From assembly GCA_036365455.1 (NCBI GenBank), contig JAWQUS010000023.1, positions 8,928,001 through 8,992,000 of the forward strand: 64,000 nucleotides of DNA. The letters are read 5' to 3'. This DNA comes from Macrosoma leucophasiata. Its lineage: Eukaryota > Arthropoda > Insecta > Lepidoptera > Hedylidae. A program made the position numbers and the translations under genes. Below, piece after piece: positions 22,760-33,507 of this stretch (positions are counted from its first letter, which is position 1; each line of letters begins with the position of its first letter). Below the pieces are notes generated by a model, which worked only from the letters and a program-made list of their open reading frames with translations, was not told the origin of the DNA and did no database searches.

Positions 22760-23544
22760 ATTTCTATTCGGTATCAGTGTGCTTCACTACATAAGTGTAA
22801 ATATACAAGTTGGTAACACAAACAAACATAATATTCTATAATAATTACATAATGATTGTTATTGCGAAACATGTTTCATGACAATTTATTAAAAATTCTC
22901 CGAACGGCGGCTTCAAGTTTACTACATTATGTATCAAGAAGTAGAAAGTTATATAAGAACAATATTATTGTCATGAAAGAAAAGTAAAATAAATATCTCG
23001 TGGCGTTACGCGAGATTGAGACTGTGGGTGTCACAATCTTGTCAGGTTAGGTCGAAGGGCGCGGCTTTCGGTTTATTTTTTATTTTTTTTACTGTACAAA
23101 CTATTGAACATAATGTGTTAAGTGGTTTCCATTTTGTGACATTAAATTCGGATAAGTTATCATTAAGACAAATGATGATTATGACTTAAAATTATGGCAT
23201 TTTTGAATATGAATAAAAAAGTTAGGTAATAATAAAATAGAGAATCAAACATAAAACGTTTGTTTGCCAATGTTGAGATATTGTAAGTCGCAATTCCAAA
23301 AACATGTCAGTAGTTATGATTTTAAAAAATACATAAATTACCAACAAAGTATCGTTCGTTAGATATCAATAACAAGCTGAAACTTCATGCAAATTTATAT
23401 AAAAAGTATTTCGAACTGATACTGCAGCGGTTGGACTTTTAAATCAGTTTAAAAACCTGCACTCGATCGGTCGATCGCCGGATTTTAACGGTAGTTAGGT
23501 AATAATAAGCTGTGATACAGATCAGGATATTACCTTAGGTACTT
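22760..23544. other. AT-rich spacer, nothing recognised
   Basis: No ORF or repeat that I can assign. The sequence is largely A/T with short palindromes such as GATCGGTCGATC near 23465. Confidence 0.4.
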
Positions 23545-23783
23545 TGTCAAATATTTATACTTTCAAGCACAAAAATGTAACATGAGGCGGACTTAATGCT
23601 AAGTAGCATTCTCTGCCAGTCAACCTTTGAGTTGTATAGAAAACATAAAAATGGTGCAGAACATTGCAAATAATCTAATCTAGTTATAACGACTAAAGAT
23701 AAGTATAAATAACATTTTTAAAAGTAACAAACACAAGAATACCTATTGTTATATGGAATATATTACTTAAACCGAAATAATAC

Positions 23784-23880
23784 ATATATATATATATATA
23801 TATAAATATAAGCTAAATATATATTTTTATAAATACATGTATATATATATATATATATATAACACACATACACATATATA
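23784..23880. repeat. TA microsatellites
   Basis: Two near-pure TA runs (about 23786-23803 and 23838-23861) with AC/AT-rich flanks lie in the 3' UTR of the LINE. Confidence 0.9.
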
Positions 23881-24001
23881 TCCAAATACATATACCTAAA
23901 TACCTATAAAAATATTTAAATAAATGCAACGAAAAATAGTAAACTCAAAGCAGACATAGCGTGAAGAACATGTAGATAACTGTCACAAATGTACAAGAAA
24001 C

Positions 24002-26110
24002 TCAAAGCATCCTCAAATAATGCTCACGTAGCTTTCGTTTAAACGATAATTTAGTCGTAGTTTTTCTGATGTCCACGGGGAGTGCGTTCCAAAGCTTTAT
24101 TGCCGAAATGGTGAATGAGTTAGACATGAAACCTGTTCGGTGAAAAGGAATGATAAGGGTGAGATAATTAGAAGAACGAAGACAGAGATCATGAGAGTTA
24201 CCCAGGATTTGAAATTTGCTTTTGAGATAATCAGGAGAGTTTGGATCGTTAATGATAGAGTATAACAAGCATAATAATCTGATGGATCTACGCTGTCGAA
24301 TAGGCAGCCATTTCAACTTACAGCGGTAGGAAGAGATATGATCAAATTTGCGTAAATTGAAAATAAAGCGTATACAATTATTATAAATACGATCCAGTTT
24401 ATTTAGAAATTCTTGAGAAAGATCAGGATAGCAAACATCAGCATAATCGAGTATGGGGAGCAAAAGTGATTGAACAAGAAGTGATTTGGTCTTAGATGGC
24501 AAAAAAAATTTAAACCGGTATAGAGACCGTAGCGAAGCTGTTACACTTTTACTCACATGAGTGACTTGCTTATTCCAACTCAGTGTGGAATCCATATACA
24601 AACCCAGGTTTTTAACTTCTTGTGAGAATGGAATGAGCAAGCCATTGAATGCAACATGCGAGAGGTTATTTATATCAATATTATTCACAAAGTACGAGCT
24701 ACCCAAAATAATGGCTTGACATTTGGAGACATTCACCGTTATACCAAATTGATTAGACCAGAGTAATATTTGTTGCAAGTTAAGGTTCAAATTTGTTATG
24801 GCGTCATCCAATTTGTCTGGATCAGTCTGAGCATAAAGCTGCAAATCATCGGCATACAAATGGTAAGAACAATTGAGGCGTTCAGTAAGGGAGTTTATAA
24901 ATAATGAAAACAAAAGAGGAGACAATATACCGCCTTGCGGTACGCCAGAGGCCAGATCGCACCAATCAGACAAGTCACGATTGACGCGAACTGCCTGCTT
25001 GCGACCGCGAAGATAGGACGAAAACCAATCTAGAACTAATGATGAGGCGCCACTTTGCCTGAGGATTGAAATCAAGATATCATAGTCCACGTGGTTAAAT
25101 GCATTCGAGAAATCGATTAATACCAAGACTGTCAGCCGAGAATCCTCCATGGCAGCTCTTACATCCTCAGTAATTTTTAACAAGGCAGTAGTTGTGCTGT
25201 GGGACGGGCGAAAACCAGATTGGTATTCCGATAAAAGATTATTTGATAAAATATGTCGAGACAGTTGCTTCTGAACTACCGCTTCTAATAATTTTGAAAG
25301 AAAAGGCAAAATAGAAATTGGTCTGAAATGGTTGGTACAGCAGGGATTAGATACTTTAGGAAGAGGTATGATATGGGCCTTCCGCCATAATGATGGGAAT
25401 GTCCCTGATTCCAACGAAAAATTGATAATTTCCGTAAGAAAGGGAATAATGTGATCAAGTATCAAGATTATCATCATTCTACTCACGTCATCACAGCCTA
25501 CTGCCTTAGATTTTATAGAACAAAAAATTTTTTTAACCTCATCATTAGAAACTCGAGAAAAAGAGAACGAATGGAATATAGGCAAGGAAGTCAAATATTG
25601 AATAGCAGAGTGTTTAGCTTGCTGCTCTAAAGGGGAACTTTTTGCAAAATGTTGATTTAATTCATTTACTGAACAATTAGCAGCTGCTAAATCGAGCATG
25701 GGTTTGGAGAAGCCAAGAGATTTTAAAAACTTCCACACATCAGCCGAAGAACAATCAGAGATATTATCGAAAATATAGCGGCGTTTAGCTGTTCTCACCA
25801 TTCGGTTGCAGCGATTTCGAGCTTGCTTATAAAGTTCCCAATTATCTTCGCTACGGTCTCTTTTAAACTTTCGAAAAGCTTTGTTACGTTTGGACATAGC
25901 AATACGTACACCTCTGGTTAGCCAAGGTGCCGGAGATCTTTTAATCCGTACAGCCCGAAGTGGAGCATGAACGTCATATACCTTTAAAATATTGCGATTG
26001 AATACAGAAATTTTATCATCGATTGTTGTCGCTAAGTCCATCACTGTCCAGTCCAGAGAGAGAACATCTTCATGCAATTTGTTCACATCAATATTTAAAA
26101 GATTCCTCAT
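24002..26110 (-). CDS. LINE ORF2 fragment: reverse transcriptase, 702 codons, uninterrupted
   Basis: The frame has the pre-RT linker (SPAPWLTRGVRIAMSKRNKA, near residues 58-78), then the RT core: FRPISILPFLSKLLE, VLIDFSNAF (motif A, catalytic Asp near residue 332), SGVPQGGILSPLLFSLFIN (motif B) and YADD near 418 (motif C). A thumb/connection region follows, and the C-terminus contains LKWLPIRQRR and LWNALPVDIR, typical of CR1-type ORF2 ends. There is no internal stop or frameshift, which suggests a recent insertion. The N-terminal endonuclease is absent, so the copy is dead on arrival. The Met used is arbitrary, because the frame is open about 45 bases further upstream. Confidence 0.92.
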   Translation of the reverse strand: MRNLLNIDVNKLHEDVLSLDWTVMDLATTIDDKISVFNRNILKVYDVHAPLRAVRIKRSPAPWLTRGVRIAMSKRNKAFRKFKRDRSEDNWELYKQARNRCNRMVRTAKRRYIFDNISDCSSADVWKFLKSLGFSKPMLDLAAANCSVNELNQHFAKSSPLEQQAKHSAIQYLTSLPIFHSFSFSRVSNDEVKKIFCSIKSKAVGCDDVSRMMIILILDHIIPFLTEIINFSLESGTFPSLWRKAHIIPLPKVSNPCCTNHFRPISILPFLSKLLEAVVQKQLSRHILSNNLLSEYQSGFRPSHSTTTALLKITEDVRAAMEDSRLTVLVLIDFSNAFNHVDYDILISILRQSGASSLVLDWFSSYLRGRKQAVRVNRDLSDWCDLASGVPQGGILSPLLFSLFINSLTERLNCSYHLYADDLQLYAQTDPDKLDDAITNLNLNLQQILLWSNQFGITVNVSKCQAIILGSSYFVNNIDINNLSHVAFNGLLIPFSQEVKNLGLYMDSTLSWNKQVTHVSKSVTASLRSLYRFKFFLPSKTKSLLVQSLLLPILDYADVCYPDLSQEFLNKLDRIYNNCIRFIFNLRKFDHISSYRCKLKWLPIRQRRSIRLLCLLYSIINDPNSPDYLKSKFQILGNSHDLCLRSSNYLTLIIPFHRTGFMSNSFTISAIKLWNALPVDIRKTTTKLSFKRKLREHYLRML

Positions 26111-26394
26111 AAAAATAGTAATTTCTCTTCTAGTAATAAAAATAGTAGTTCCTCATAAATATAACAACCTAAGAAAATGAATGACTACTTACAACAATAA
26201 AATAAACATTGGACTTATTTTATAAGTCTAGGAAAGTTTGAACATTACGAGTACGTGTGACAGTAACACATTTTAGTAAAATGAAATAATTGAATGGAGA
26301 AAGAACGACGCTTAAAGAGAAACAAATAAACTGAAGAAAATTGACGGTTCAAAACTGTAATAAATGAGAAAATATTAAAAAAACTGGTCAAGTG

Positions 26395-26978
26395 CATGTC
26401 GGGCCACGCGCAGTTTAGGGTTCCGTAGTTACAGAGCAAGAAATTAAATATTTTCAATGGACTTGTTCGAAATTTTCGAGTAAAAGACATTTGGTCGACT
26501 ATAACTCGCAAACTTGCTAGGCCAAATTTAGTGTGATAGTTTTCCTTTTAATTTCGTTATATGTAGCTACTATTGCCGTAACGTTTGAATTTCTACAACA
26601 ACCGTTTAGTCTGTAGGGGGGGGGACACTTGAGTCTAACGAAAATTTGCACTTTAAAGCTTAAAAAGTCACGAACAGTTAACTTAATCGAAAAATGATGT
26701 TCGCACACACATAATAATTTTAAAAGACCTATCCAACGATGCAAAAATGCCCACACTATATGAAAATCGTTACAAGTAGGGGGAAGTGACCTTAAAAAAA
26801 AAATTCACGTTTTTATTCTTCCACTTGGTCGGCGTGATTAAGGTGTATACTTGTGCCAAATTTCAAGTCTCTAGTACTAATAGTTTTTGCGCTAAACCGC
26901 GGACGGACAGACAGACAGACAGACAGGCGGACATGGCGAAACTATAAGGGTACCCTGTTTACTACGGAACCCTAAAAA
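26395..26978 (-). repeat. Dispersed 'AGGGTTCCGT' repeat with GACA microsatellite
   Basis: It begins ACTGGTCAAGTGCATGTCGG and CAGTTTAGGGTTCCGTAGTT and ends with a (GACA) run at about 26906-26930, GGGTACCCTGTTTACTACGG and AACCCTAAAAA. GGGTTCCGTA near the left and TACGGAACCCTAAAAA at the right form short inverted ends. It is the same family as 3597-3828 and 60400-60765. The minus frames over it are by-products. Confidence 0.7.
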
Positions 26979-26999
26979 TGAAAATGAGGTTTACTCTAT

Positions 27000-27529
27000 G
27001 GACCAACTACTTGAACTAGAAAAGTTGCATGTCTTGTATTCTTGATGGCAAAGAATAACATAAATAATGGTATAGAACTTCTACTACACACAACGCCGAA
27101 ACTAACCCGCTTGTTCATAAACGTACATTAGATACGTTTTAGCTATAGAATGCTTTGTCTTTGTCAGTTGGATTGTCAAATGTGCAGGATAGAAAACGAC
27201 AAAGGAGAGATTAGCAACACTTTAGCTAAAATACGTTTATGAATAAGGGGGTTAGTACCTGCTAGGTATTTACTAAAAATGTAAAACAAAAAGCATTTCT
27301 AGAACATAATCATAACTTTTTTTGACAGCAGACATATTTTATTATTTGTCATTTTATTTAACAATCTCAGAGAGCAAACAAGAGTGAATGTTTGCCAGAG
27401 TCCAACTTTTTAAATTAGACTTTGGAACTTCGACTTCAAACTCCCTTGAAGAATAGTATGGGTGACATTTTCTCAGCCAGCAAATTGAACGTATAAATAA
27501 ATAATATCGGATATTTTGACAAACAAATG
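27000..27529. other. Spacer, nothing recognised
   Basis: AT-rich sequence. I see an inverted pair of diverged segments around TAAACGTA.ATTAGATACGT (27118) and AAATACGTTTATGAATAAG (27228) but no gene. Confidence 0.4.
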
Positions 27530-27592
27530 GTAATGCGGTGGTCGGATGCCCTTCGCACTCGAGCTCCTGCACAGGAACTCTACCACCAGTAC
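27530..27592 (-). repeat. Family A 5' fragment
   Basis: The head region only, from GGTAATGCGGTGG to GAACTCTACCACCAGT, on the minus strand. Confidence 0.65.
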
Positions 27593-27657
27593 AAATTTAA
27601 TTATGCTTGTATGTTTTTGTTATTCTTTTTTACAAAATGCTATTATTTACAGTTACT

Positions 27658-27940
27658 GCCTCAGTGCACTACTACGATGGGGTCCTGGGTTCGATTCCCG
27701 GGTCGGGGACTATCAGAGATAACGGTTTAAATCCTTTATATCTTGTTCTATTGGGATTTTTCCATTTTCTGGAAGTTTCCCAGTACCTCGTAGTTTGGTA
27801 ATGTGCCCGGAGATGGCAACAGGTTCGCCACCTGCTACATGGGCCAAAACGTAACCGGCGAGTCGTGGGTTGCATGTATGCTTGAATGCATGCATTTACC
27901 TCTGCCTACCCCTTCGGGGATTACAAGCGTGAAGTTACGT
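27658..27940 (+). mobile_element. SINE B (tRNA-derived), full copy
   Basis: The head has ACTGCCTCAGTG and the B-box arm CCTGGGTTCGATTCCCGG. The body has TTGGTAATGTGCCCGGAGAT and AACGTAACCGGCGAGTCGTG. The 3' end reads CTCTGCCTACCCCTTCGGGG, ATTACAAGCGTGAAGTTACG. This tail resembles the RTE 3' end (CTCTGCCTACCCCGTTAGGG ... GCGTGAAGATAC), which suggests RTE mobilises the SINE. Related copies lie at 34877, 43738 and 45153. Confidence 0.8.
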
Positions 27941-28129
27941 TAGCTACTTATTCGCAAAATTTTGTTTTCCGTTTCTATTTATTGTTTTGTCTAGGGAAAC
28001 CTATTTAGATTTCAAGACGTAGAATAATCAAAATGTTTACCTTACTTCTTAAAAAATGCAGTGATTATGATCAGATAATTTAAAATGCCACATTCTACCT
28101 CGTAACAAATACAATAAAAGATCAAATAC

Positions 28130-29105
28130 GAATACAAATGAATCGAATACATTTCCCAATATTTAATGTCTAACATTTAATTTAGAGTTGAGATAACATG
28201 AAGTATCATTCGCCCCAGGCTATTGTTCCCATCGTTATTGTTCCACAGTCGTCTTATATAACACGTGAAAGTGTGTAGAATGCACACATGTAAACCATAA
28301 ACATAACGTGGCATCCATTAGCGAGGACCACACGTCATTTGGGGAGAGCCGATAAGTTTAAGATCGTTTCAACACCTGCTGCATTTTAAAGGGGAACTCA
28401 TTACCTATATTTGGCAGTTTGGTAGGTTCGTTGAATAATGTATTGTTGTTGGAATAAAGATCATTTTGTAGAATTCCAGTGGAGCAGATAGCGTTAATTT
28501 TGCATTAGCAATATTAGTAAGTACCTATGTAACATGCAGGTTATGATTTTGTAGAGATTTTTCTACAAAATGTACTGTTTTTATCGTTGTTAAGCACACA
28601 AACAAAAAACTATTTACTTTTGTAATCATTGTTTTGGAAAATCATTTTACACATCAGGTTGTAGGCAATAATCAAGAAGTCTACATAAAGTAAAATCTGT
28701 TATTAGGAGCTTAAAATGCAAGGCACATACTAATAAGAAATATGACAAAAGATTGAATACAAATGAATCGGATAAATTTATTAAGTTTACCCTTACAAAT
28801 GTCTAACATAATGAATTAAGAGTTGAGATTAAATGAACGTATCGTTTGCCCCAGGCTATTGTTTCGATGGTTATTGTTCCACACTCATCTAATATAACAT
28901 GCGAACGTGTGTAGAATTCGCACTTGTTAGCAATAAAGATAACGTGGATATGTATGAACTCATCTCACCCATTATTGAGGAACACACGTCATTTTGGGAG
29001 AGCTGATAAGTTTAATATGATTTCGATACCTGTTGTACCATAATGGGGGAAACGATACATTTAGCAGTTTCGAGCTTAGTTGCATAATGTATTGTCATCA
29101 AAATA
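28130..29105 (+). repeat. Direct duplication, two ~345-bp copies about 640 bp apart
   Basis: Copies at about 28130-28478 and 28757-29103 share many blocks in the same order, for example GAATACAAATGAATCG, CGCCCCAGGCTATTGTT (GCCCCAGGCTATTGTT in copy 2), TGTGTAGAAT and CACACGTCATTT. They have diverged clearly. No ORF or transposon end is visible. Confidence 0.85.
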
Positions 29106-29661
29106 AATATTTTATGCTGAGATATAATAATACATAGATAGGCCATTATTATACCTCAGGTAACAGCAGAATTCCTGGGTAGTGGAATAAGAAGTAACGT
29201 ACTGGGAATTTTTCAATGAAGACTATTGGCAAGCTATTAAAATCTTCTTATTAAAATTTAAACTAACGCAGTCACTAGTTTCGATTACATAACTCGGGAA
29301 GTTTATAATACGTTCGGTATACACTGGCCTTTATCCAAACTTCGTAGCTACATAATTTTTAAATCTCATTGATACCCTCTCTGGCAAATACTGGAGCCGC
29401 ATCTGTGTCTATCGTTATGAAGTTACACGAACCGAAACTGCTTAATGCTTGAGCAGGAAACTTATCGTGCTATGTAACATAATTTACGAATTCATTGTAA
29501 CCAAACTGGATAGAATAGACCAAAATTTTGATAGTTATCGGGCACTTAGATGATGAAACATTACATTTAAGCTTCTAAACATTACCTGTGTTTCGTTTAC
29601 TTATTTCCAAATATTCAGATTCAATTTCAGATATAACTACAACTATACAATTATAATATTG

Positions 29662-30068
29662 ATGGTGGTAGTAGAGTTTCAATACAGGAGCTCTAGGGGG
29701 TAGGCACTACTGCATTACCTAATCTAAAAAAAAAAGACAAAAAAAACGTAATTTTACTCACGATTTTCCGGTTATGTTTTGGCCCATGTAACAGGTGGCG
29801 AGCCTGTACGTCTCTTCCTGTACATCTCTGGGCACATTACCAAACTAATCTGTCTGCCGTAAATGGTAGTGTTCAGTACTATCATGTTCCGGTTAGATGT
29901 TACTGTCCATACATTACGGGGCCATCCCCATAATAATTATCACAGAGACAAAACTACTAAGGTTTCAGGGGTGGCAACGTATCTGCATTTTTACCTCTGG
30001 TTTTTGTGTAAGTGTCTATAGACTACAGTCATCACTTAACATCAATGTGAACTGCTTGTTTGTTCAAA
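29662..30068 (+). repeat. Family A' copy interrupted by a SINE B fragment
   Basis: The head (GGTGGTAGTAGAGTTTCAAT...CATTACCTAATCT, to 29732) and the body (29848-30068) are one plus-strand copy of the A' subfamily, recognised by the CTATCACAGAGACATAAC-type segment. Between them lies a minus-strand SINE B piece (29742-29856, CGATTTTCCGGTTATGTTTT to GGGCACATTACCAAAC). Confidence 0.7.
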
Positions 30069-30069
30069 T

Positions 30070-31560
30070 AATATATATGTTAGTATACATACATTCGCAG
30101 GAATATGATTGTTTCAACTCACATCAATAGAAGTACCAATTAAAAAACTGTACCAATAGATAACAAACACTTGAATACATAGTCAGAGAATATGAAATAA
30201 ATAGTATAGCCACAGTCTAAAGAAAACGAACGTGTTAATTATGTACTTATACTGTGTTTATAGCTTCAATGTAAACATAAAACGCTGTATGCACTAGGAG
30301 TAACTGAACCGTATTCCTAAACAATATCATAATCGAAACATCGAATGTAAACAATAAACTACTATACAACATCTGAATAACAATAATTTTAGTATGTTAT
30401 CTTATTATATCTTTAGCAAAACTCGCCTTTTATAGAAATAAGTTATGACTGTCTTACTTGCTTGACTCCGCTTGTATAAGGAAAGCTCCATCGAACATCA
30501 GAGCAATCACTTGTTTTGTTCAATTATTACGTTTCATAAAAAAATATTGTTAATTTTGATGAAGAACTAAGGAGATACGGCGTTTTTACTAAACAGCAAA
30601 AGCTGCAATTAAGATACTTCTCAAGTTTTCAAATTAAAATTTTTGCTTACGTTGTCTAATATTAAGAATTAAGTACTTCGAGTGCAATAAATTTCAGGAA
30701 ATCCTACCACGCTATACGAAACAAAAGAATGTTGCTGTTAAATGAACTACATATCTCTTGAAGTACCTACCTTAAATCACAGTGGAGTATTTTAAGACAT
30801 TGTGGTAAAGGACCACTGAATTCTTAAAATATCTAGATTATTAGATACTGCAAATCCATCAGTAAGTACTCGTATGTTACTTTTCTATGTGAATAATTAT
30901 AATTTGTTTGAATAGTATTTTGTATTTGCTTAGTTACGATACGTTCACAGTTCGAATTTACGTTTAAAATTCTGCTTGTGATAATAACTGTTAAATAAAA
31001 CCATAAGAGTGTTTACCTTTTTCGGACAGATACTAGCACCTTCAGTGGGTAAGGATCTTTTTACCAGCTTACATTAGTATTAACAAAATAACCCATATGT
31101 ATCCGTCATAAGAACAGAGATTGATGGTTCACCCACGCCAACTTATAAAGTCGGATATTTCCCATGCATATCCCGTTTGTTTCAGATTTTGTACGAAAGC
31201 CTAAGCTCCTGTCACGTTTCCCTCCCAAAGTGGTTACCTTAGGACGCCATCTTGAAACGTGACGTCTGACGCCCTTTGACGCTTCCCTATTTAAATTTGC
31301 CCTCTTTTATTCGCCAGCTATTTTATTTTAACAAACACGAGCTCTAATTTATTGGAGGGCTTATTGTTGTAGCTCGGCTATGAATGGTGGCGGGTGTGTT
31401 TTGTTTATTATTAAAAAGACGCTATCCATGGGAACACTCAGCGTCCAAGTCTTTTAGAAATTAATTAAAGCTACACAAAGCTGAACAACAGAAATATAGT
31501 CTAAAAATATTTATATTAAATATACAGCAGGCTTTAAGAGGTGGTTTGATAGGTGTATTG
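30070..31560. other. AT-rich spacer with a possible non-repetitive island
   Basis: No gene is seen. The segment 31150-31420 is less AT-rich and free of known repeats (it has GCCATCTTGAAACGTGACGT and the homeodomain-type core TAATTTATTGG). It could be host regulatory sequence, but nothing decides this by eye. Confidence 0.35.
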
Positions 31561-31650
31561 TTAAATATGTCACAGCTATAATATTATATATTATAATATA
31601 TTATTATTATATATTATAATATTATATGTGTTATTTGTGTATAATGAAAA
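31560..31650. repeat. AT palindrome cluster
   Basis: ATAATATTATATATTATAAT and related units repeat here, giving several overlapping palindromes composed only of A and T. Confidence 0.8.
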
Positions 31651-31954
31651 TATTATTCTATATTATAAGGTAGTCACCCATATATAATATCGAAAAATGT
31701 GTAGGCCGATGTAGGTACGATAAAAGGACCGTTTGTACTTACATGTATGTATGTAGGTATCTTAAAAAGCTTTGTAATGTATGAAGATAGATTCTTAATG
31801 CAAAGGATACTTCGTGTTTTTAGTTTTTAGTGAATTATTTAATTAACATATGTTTTTTAAATAATACAAATAAATATATTTTATATGTTTAGGTGTGTAA
31901 TAAAATAAATTAATGTGACGTAATTCAATGAACATTATGTACATTTTTTAAAGA

Positions 31955-32010
31955 AAAAAAAATCGGTAGCATGTGTTATTGCGAAAAATAATGTAAAAAC
32001 GAATATTATG
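31955..32010. repeat. Family T terminal fragment
   Basis: The motif GCATGTGTTATTGCGAAAAATAAT is the border sequence of family T (see 44041 and 44583). Nothing else of the unit is present. Confidence 0.6.
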
Positions 32011-32044
32011 TAATTATGCAAATTACAGTAAATACATGTACTAT

Positions 32045-32112
32045 GCGCTCTACACTCTCTGCCTACCCCGTTAGGGACCTGGCGTGAAGATACATATATA
32101 CAGTAAATAAAA
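32045..32112 (+). mobile_element. RTE LINE 3' end, short fragment
   Basis: It reads GCGCTCTACACTCTCTGCCT, ACCCCGTTAGGGACCTGGCG, TGAAGATACATATATAC, identical in design to the RTE ends at 33401 and 44146. It is a very short 5'-truncated insertion. Confidence 0.75.
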
Positions 32113-32126
32113 TAAATAAATAAATA

Positions 32127-32200
32127 ATGGCAACCCATTATACGTCCTACTGCTGGGCACGAGTCTCTCCCCTTTTTTTTTGGGGGGAGGCCTATAGTAC
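32127..32200 (-). repeat. SINE C 3' end fragment
   Basis: TGGCAACCCATTATACGTCC, GGGCACGAGTCTCTCCCC and a T run match the 3' end of SINE C (8351-8420) in the same orientation. Confidence 0.65.
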
Positions 32201-32234
32201 CTAATATACTATATAGTTATAGTACCTAATAATA

Positions 32235-32810
32235 TGAGGAAAGAAAACTTGTGCGAGCTGTTGAGTAGAGACACCAGCCCCTCGAGTTCCTCCAAAAGAA
32301 TAGAGCTCCGCTTCGTCCCCCGTATGACTGGACCGAGCACCAGATCTCTCACCTCTTGCCTTCATTGGCCAGTAAGAATGGGGCCGCTAGTGTAGATAGT
32401 AAAGGTATAGCATTTGTAGAGCCATACACCCGGGGGTGGCGGTGTCTTAATGGTGTTATAGCGGAAAAGCCCACTCCGTGCTTGCTATTACTGGCTCGTG
32501 ATGAAACCGGTAATGTGAGATGCTTAATATAGGCAGATGACGGATCTCATTCCATAAACCCAGCTAGGTAGTCCTCCGAGTTCACCCACATAGTCCAAAA
32601 TTTGGCAAGTCAACTTTCATTATAATAGTATGCCACTATGCCATCCCGTGTATTCTGCAGTGCCTATCTGTGCCTGTATTAACTATTGATACGGCCAGAG
32701 AGGTCTCGTCTAGTACAACCCGTTACAAAGTAGATAAAAATTATCAAAAGGGACTCTACGTGTTGGACCCATGTAGCGCTAGCCTAACAAAGGTTCGGGG
32801 TCAGGGAGGA
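32235..32810 (+). repeat. Repeat E, ~575 bp, GC-richer
   Basis: It is collinear with 57000-57760, sharing CTCGAGTTCCTCC.A.AGAA, TTGCCTTCATTGGCC, GAGCCATACACCCGGGGGTGG, CTCGTGATG, CCCA.CTAGGTAGTCC and TTAACTATTGATACGGCCAG. This copy lacks the snap-back and the ~100 extra bases of the other one. There are no intact frames. It may be the 5' region of a retrotransposon, and an RTE 3' end follows 180 bases downstream in the same orientation, but the link is unproven. Confidence 0.7.
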
Positions 32811-32980
32811 AATGAGACATCCTACTGATATACATAAGTATATATTTCTTGATCATCAATTTTTGTATTTTGTTGACTGACGTCACATTGTACACGTGTC
32901 TTTTGTTATTTACCATAGTTTAAAATAGTAATTAATTTCGTAACATATCATTACATAAGCGACTCATGTAATACCAAATG

Positions 32981-33413
32981 ATAAATTAACTCAATGAGAT
33001 CTTTGCGCAAGATCTGCGGTGTATCACTCACCGATCGCGTTCGTAATGAAGATGTAAGAAAGAGACTTTGTGTGAATGATAGTATCGGTGTAAAAATGAA
33101 AAAAGGCATGCTCCGATGGTTCGGGCATATAGAAAGAATGTCGAATGAGCGAATGACTAAACAGATATACAATGCGAATGTGGATGGTTGCAGAGGCCCA
33201 GGAAGACCAAGGCTGACCTACCATGACCAAATAGGTCGAGTTCTGTCTGATGGTGGGGTCAAAAGTCTTAGGAATCGGCGTGCATGTATGAAGAGAATGA
33301 TGAAGGTAGACGAGGCACGAGAGGTTTATCAGAACCGGGATGTCTGGCGCTCTACACTCTCTGCCTACCCCGTTAGGGACCTAGCGTGAAGATACATACA
33401 CATAAATTAACTC
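32981..33413 (+). mobile_element. RTE LINE 3' end with 12-bp target-site duplication
   Basis: The insert 32993-33401 is flanked by exact direct repeats ATAAATTAACTC (32981-32992 and 33402-33413). It ends in the CTACCCCGTTAGGG hairpin, GCGTGAAG and CATA-type repeats. It is heavily 5'-truncated, as expected from abortive target-primed reverse transcription. Confidence 0.9.
32994..33389 (+). pseudogene. RTE ORF2 C-terminus, 131 codons
   Basis: The open frame encodes the extreme C-terminus of RTE-clade ORF2: LRKICGVSLTDRVRN, KGMLRWFGHIERM, RGPGRPRLTYHDQIGRVL and RRACMKRMMKVDEAREV, ending with STLSAYPVRDLA. The reverse transcriptase core and endonuclease are absent, so it has no activity. The frame is uninterrupted, so the insertion is fairly recent. 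The first Met is an internal residue of the parent protein. Confidence 0.9.
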
Positions 33414-33507
33414 TTTGATTTGATTTTGGGTTTAAAATACTCCGACGAGAGATATAATACATTTTTATTATATTTTGATTTCTTAATGAATAGCTTTTAG
33501 TTTTTAG

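Larger units (their letters stand above)
23545..26165 (-). mobile_element. CR1/Jockey-superfamily LINE, 5'-truncated, RT frame open
   Basis: The element consists of the RT part of ORF2, then a long AT-rich 3' UTR that holds TA microsatellites and ends with GCATTAAGTCCGCC, near 23580. The same 3' UTR motif ends the fragment at 45800-46408. The endonuclease is missing. The open frame stops at an in-frame TGA near 26155, so truncation lies at about 26115-26165. Confidence 0.85.
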
